A stretch of DNA of 24,332 bases from a virus: positions 1-24,332 of IMG/VR virus record IMGVR_UViG_3300020421_000136. One strand, 5' to 3'. The notes beneath the pieces are model-generated. The model did not search any database. It worked only from the letters and a program-made list of their open reading frames with translations, and was not told the DNA's origin. This document shows, piece after piece, positions 23,191-24,332 of the stretch (position 1 is its first letter; every line of letters starts with the position of its first letter). A program made the translations under genes and the position numbers.

Positions 23191-23470
23191 GTTCCACGTG
23201 TTCCACGGACCTGCCCCGATGTGGAACCGTTTCATGGAACCAGCGAAATGCCTGCCGTTGCAACGAACGGGCGGGGGATACCTGCCTGCGGTTCCACGGT
23301 TCCGCGTAAATCAGAACGTGCTTAATTACGGTCGACCATCGACCAAGGATAAAGAACTATGAATGAATGTTATTTTTACATGGAACCATGGAACCACGAC
23401 CTAGAATCGTTGTTGTTACAGCCCCGATTGTGTTCCACGAGTAATGGAACCATGTGGAACCACGTGGAAC
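23191..23470. repeat. Cluster of eleven TGGAAC/GTTCCA words (parS half-site-like)
   Basis: TGGAAC or its complement starts at 23191, 23200, 23222, 23235, 23291, 23381, 23389, 23432, 23445, 23455 and 23465. Most are followed or preceded by C as GGTTCCA / TGGAACC. Five include the full half-site GTTCCACG / CGTGGAAC. The cluster ends ten bases before hairpin element copy 2. One more copy lies at 22096, near copy 1. This density points to a protein-binding array. Confidence 0.7.
23330..23344. other. Hairpin GGTCGA-CCA-TCGACC
   Basis: Six perfect pairs with a three-base loop in the gene-free region. It shares geometry, not sequence, with the hairpin at 15172-15186. Confidence 0.4.
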
Positions 23471-23479
23471 CAGAACGGG

Positions 23480-23515
23480 GCACCAGACAAGCTGGTGCTT
23501 CCATATAGTTTTGTG
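23480..23515 (+). promoter_or_regulatory. Covarying hairpin element, copy 2
   Basis: GCACCAG / CTGGTGC give seven perfect pairs around the same ACAAG loop as copy 1. The block CTTCCATATAGTTTTGTG (23498-23515) matches copy 1 at 16 of 18 positions. Outer pairs 4, 5 and 6 counted from the loop are C-G, A-T, C-G here versus A-T, G-C, G-T in copy 1, that is, both sides changed while pairing held. It lies 122 bases before the start of the 141-residue gene. Confidence 0.62.
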
Positions 23516-23546
23516 TTGGATGTGGATCACTTCCGACAAACGACAT

Positions 23547-23570
23547 CACGCAGTCGTACTAAAGTGCGTG
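23547..23570 (+). other. Leader hairpin of rightward unit 2
   Basis: CACGCA and TGCGTG pair perfectly across a 12-base loop, in the stretch between hairpin element copy 2 and the next gene. It would fold in the mRNA leader. No riboswitch class is recognised. Confidence 0.4.
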
Positions 23571-23637
23571 GCGGTGTCACCGGAACGACCATGCTGGGAT
23601 GAAAAGCCCACGACCCATTACAAACGAGGAGGTAACT

Positions 23638-24063
23638 ATGGGATTAGACGTATATGCAGGGTATTTACACCCAAAACCGGAGCAACCAGATAACGTTGTT
23701 GATATTAAAGACAATATTGGCGACAGAATGGAGGCTCCATATTACTGGCGTAAGCACGCTCGGCTCCAACAATTTATGACGGAGTTGTGGCACGAGAAGA
23801 ATGGCACAAAGATGCAAGGCATTATGGGACCTGATGGGTTCAATGGTGGCAACGTATTGATCTTGGATAGAGATGACATTCTAAGCTTACAAACACAAGT
23901 GGAGAACGACAGCTTGCCGTTTTGTCCAGATGGTTTCTTTTGGGGACAGCAGTTCCAAGAAGAGGCGATGAAGGATTTCAAACAGCAAGATCTTAAGTTC
24001 TGTAAGGACGCTTTGCAATGGCTCGAAGAGGGCAAAGAAGTCTGGTATGAATCATCTTGGTAA
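23638..24063 (+). CDS. Conserved phage protein of unknown function (MGLD...W family), 141 residues
   Basis: The ATG at 23638 has AGGAGG five bases upstream; an in-frame ATG at 23599 lacks a ribosome site. The protein starts MGLDVYAGYL and has YYWRKHARLQQFMTELW (35-51), VLILDRDDILSLQ, LPFCPDGFFWGQQF and ends ALQWLEEGKEVWYESSW. This order (MGLD-, W-R-K-H-L-hydrophobic, GFF-G, -Y-S-W end) matches a family common in phages and sometimes mislabelled as phosphoglycerate kinase; its function is unknown. It is the first gene of rightward unit 2, after the hairpin element and folded leader. Confidence 0.8.
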   Translation: MGLDVYAGYLHPKPEQPDNVVDIKDNIGDRMEAPYYWRKHARLQQFMTELWHEKNGTKMQGIMGPDGFNGGNVLILDRDDILSLQTQVENDSLPFCPDGFFWGQQFQEEAMKDFKQQDLKFCKDALQWLEEGKEVWYESSW

Positions 24064-24073
24064 GGAGATAACA

Positions 24074-24226
24074 ATGGTTAAAGACTATTTTAGATCTGTA
24101 CTAATGGGCACGGGCGTTCTGTTCGTGCTCTTTGGTATTGCAACGAGTATTCAATACTCACTTTTATTATTCGGTGTCGGGGTCGGCATCGGTTCAATCT
24201 TGTATTTACTATGGAGGTTACTATGA
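24074..24226 (+). CDS. Small membrane protein with two spans, 50 residues
   Basis: AAGGAG, partly formed by the previous stop, lies six bases before the ATG. Two hydrophobic segments, LMGTGVLFVLFGIATSI (about 10-26) and YSLLLFGVGVGIGSILYLLW (about 28-47), are joined by a short turn. The end is basic (WRLL). Its stop overlaps the next start (ATGA). A small two-span protein may be a holin or membrane modulator; the sequence does not decide. Confidence 0.6.
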   Translation: MVKDYFRSVLMGTGVLFVLFGIATSIQYSLLLFGVGVGIGSILYLLWRLL

Positions 24227-24332
24227 ATACAACAACTTTGGTTAGTGCACTGACAACTGCACTTTGGATACTAATCGAGCTTATTCAGTTCGCATACATG
24301 GCCCATTTGGCCTGGAGGAATCGAAATGCTAA
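24223..24332 (+). CDS. Small membrane protein, partial (runs off right edge)
   Basis: The ATG overlaps the previous stop, with GGAGG six bases upstream. Thirty-six codons are visible: MNTTTLVSALTTALWILIEL then IQFAYMAHLAWRNRNA, with one membrane span (about 6-30). Near the edge GGAGG followed by ATG at 24326 may start another gene overlapping this one. Function unknown. Confidence 0.55.
   Translation, partial: MNTTTLVSALTTALWILIELIQFAYMAHLAWRNRNA

Larger units (their letters stand above)
23066..23637. other. Gene-free repeat-rich control or origin-like region
   Basis: Between the terminator and the next gene lie about 570 bases with no convincing gene. It holds three TACTATCA and two ACGAGTG repeats, eleven TGGAAC/GTTCCA words, tight hairpins at 23255-23270 (CCGTT / AACGG) and 23330-23344, the second hairpin element (23480-23515) and a folded leader. 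Open frames here (for example 23156-23362 and 23359-23508) lack good ribosome sites and are made of the repeats. A replication origin, partition site or regulatory hub fits best. Confidence 0.5.

Noticed and set aside
23156-23362. Plus-strand open frame of 68 codons in the repeat region
   Set aside because: It begins at a GTG with no ribosome site and is built from the TGGAACC words and hairpins, so the repeats explain its openness better than coding does.
23359-23508. Plus-strand frame of 49 codons starting ATG AAT GAA, ending inside hairpin element copy 2
   Set aside because: AAGGA lies nine bases upstream, so it is not impossible, but the whole frame is made of the repeat words and its stop is the conserved ATATAG block, which points to non-coding selection.

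Overview
The window reads as part of the genome of a tailed bacteriophage, most likely short-tailed (podovirus-like) and of the marine, uncultured type. It combines a P22-type portal, an N4 gp56-type major capsid protein, paired head-tail adaptor-like proteins, several probable ejection proteins including one of 2,526 residues, and no visible tape-measure, tail-tube or sheath gene. The base composition is AT-leaning with mostly T/A-ending codons in the left arm. I see no tRNA, CRISPR array, insertion sequence, integrase, repressor, polymerase or lysis gene, so the rest of the genome lies outside. The host cannot be named from this sequence.

Left arm (1-21934), all on the minus strand and read from right to left. 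It starts with the terminase small subunit (21416-21934). Then come seven tiny Lys/Arg-rich proteins (20093-21423), four of which are under 62 residues, packed with overlapping stop/start codons. Next are the terminase large subunit (18447-20090), portal (16328-18445) and a scaffold-like acidic protein (15288-16328). A structured 214-base leader precedes the major capsid protein (13928-15073). After a hairpin come a small protein with a HeH/SAP-like end, two adaptor-like proteins, a possible GNAT-fold protein, three probable internal virion proteins, the giant protein with an HExxH motif (790-8370), a BppU-like protein and a repeat-bearing tail-fibre-like gene that leaves the window.

Divergent control region (21935-22219) and right arm (22220-24332, plus strand). 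The right arm holds two short transcription-unit candidates. Unit 1 (22220-23020) has four small unknown genes and ends at a strong intrinsic terminator (23035-23065). Unit 2 starts after a roughly 570-base gene-free region full of repeats and holds a conserved phage protein of unknown function and two small membrane proteins, the last one partial.

The most unusual signal is non-coding. The two rightward units each start with the same element: a hairpin with loop ACAAG whose outer stem pairs differ between copies but stay complementary, followed by a near-identical CTTCCATATAGNTTTNTG. It behaves like a covarying RNA or hairpin-DNA control element (phage promoter, put-like antiterminator or leader). 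Just upstream of copy 2 lie eleven copies of TGGAAC/GTTCCA in 280 bases. Their core is the half-site of the bacterial chromosome partition site parS, and one near-perfect full parS-like palindrome sits inside a gene at 12058-12073. All gene functions are inferred from sequence reading alone; no database search was run.
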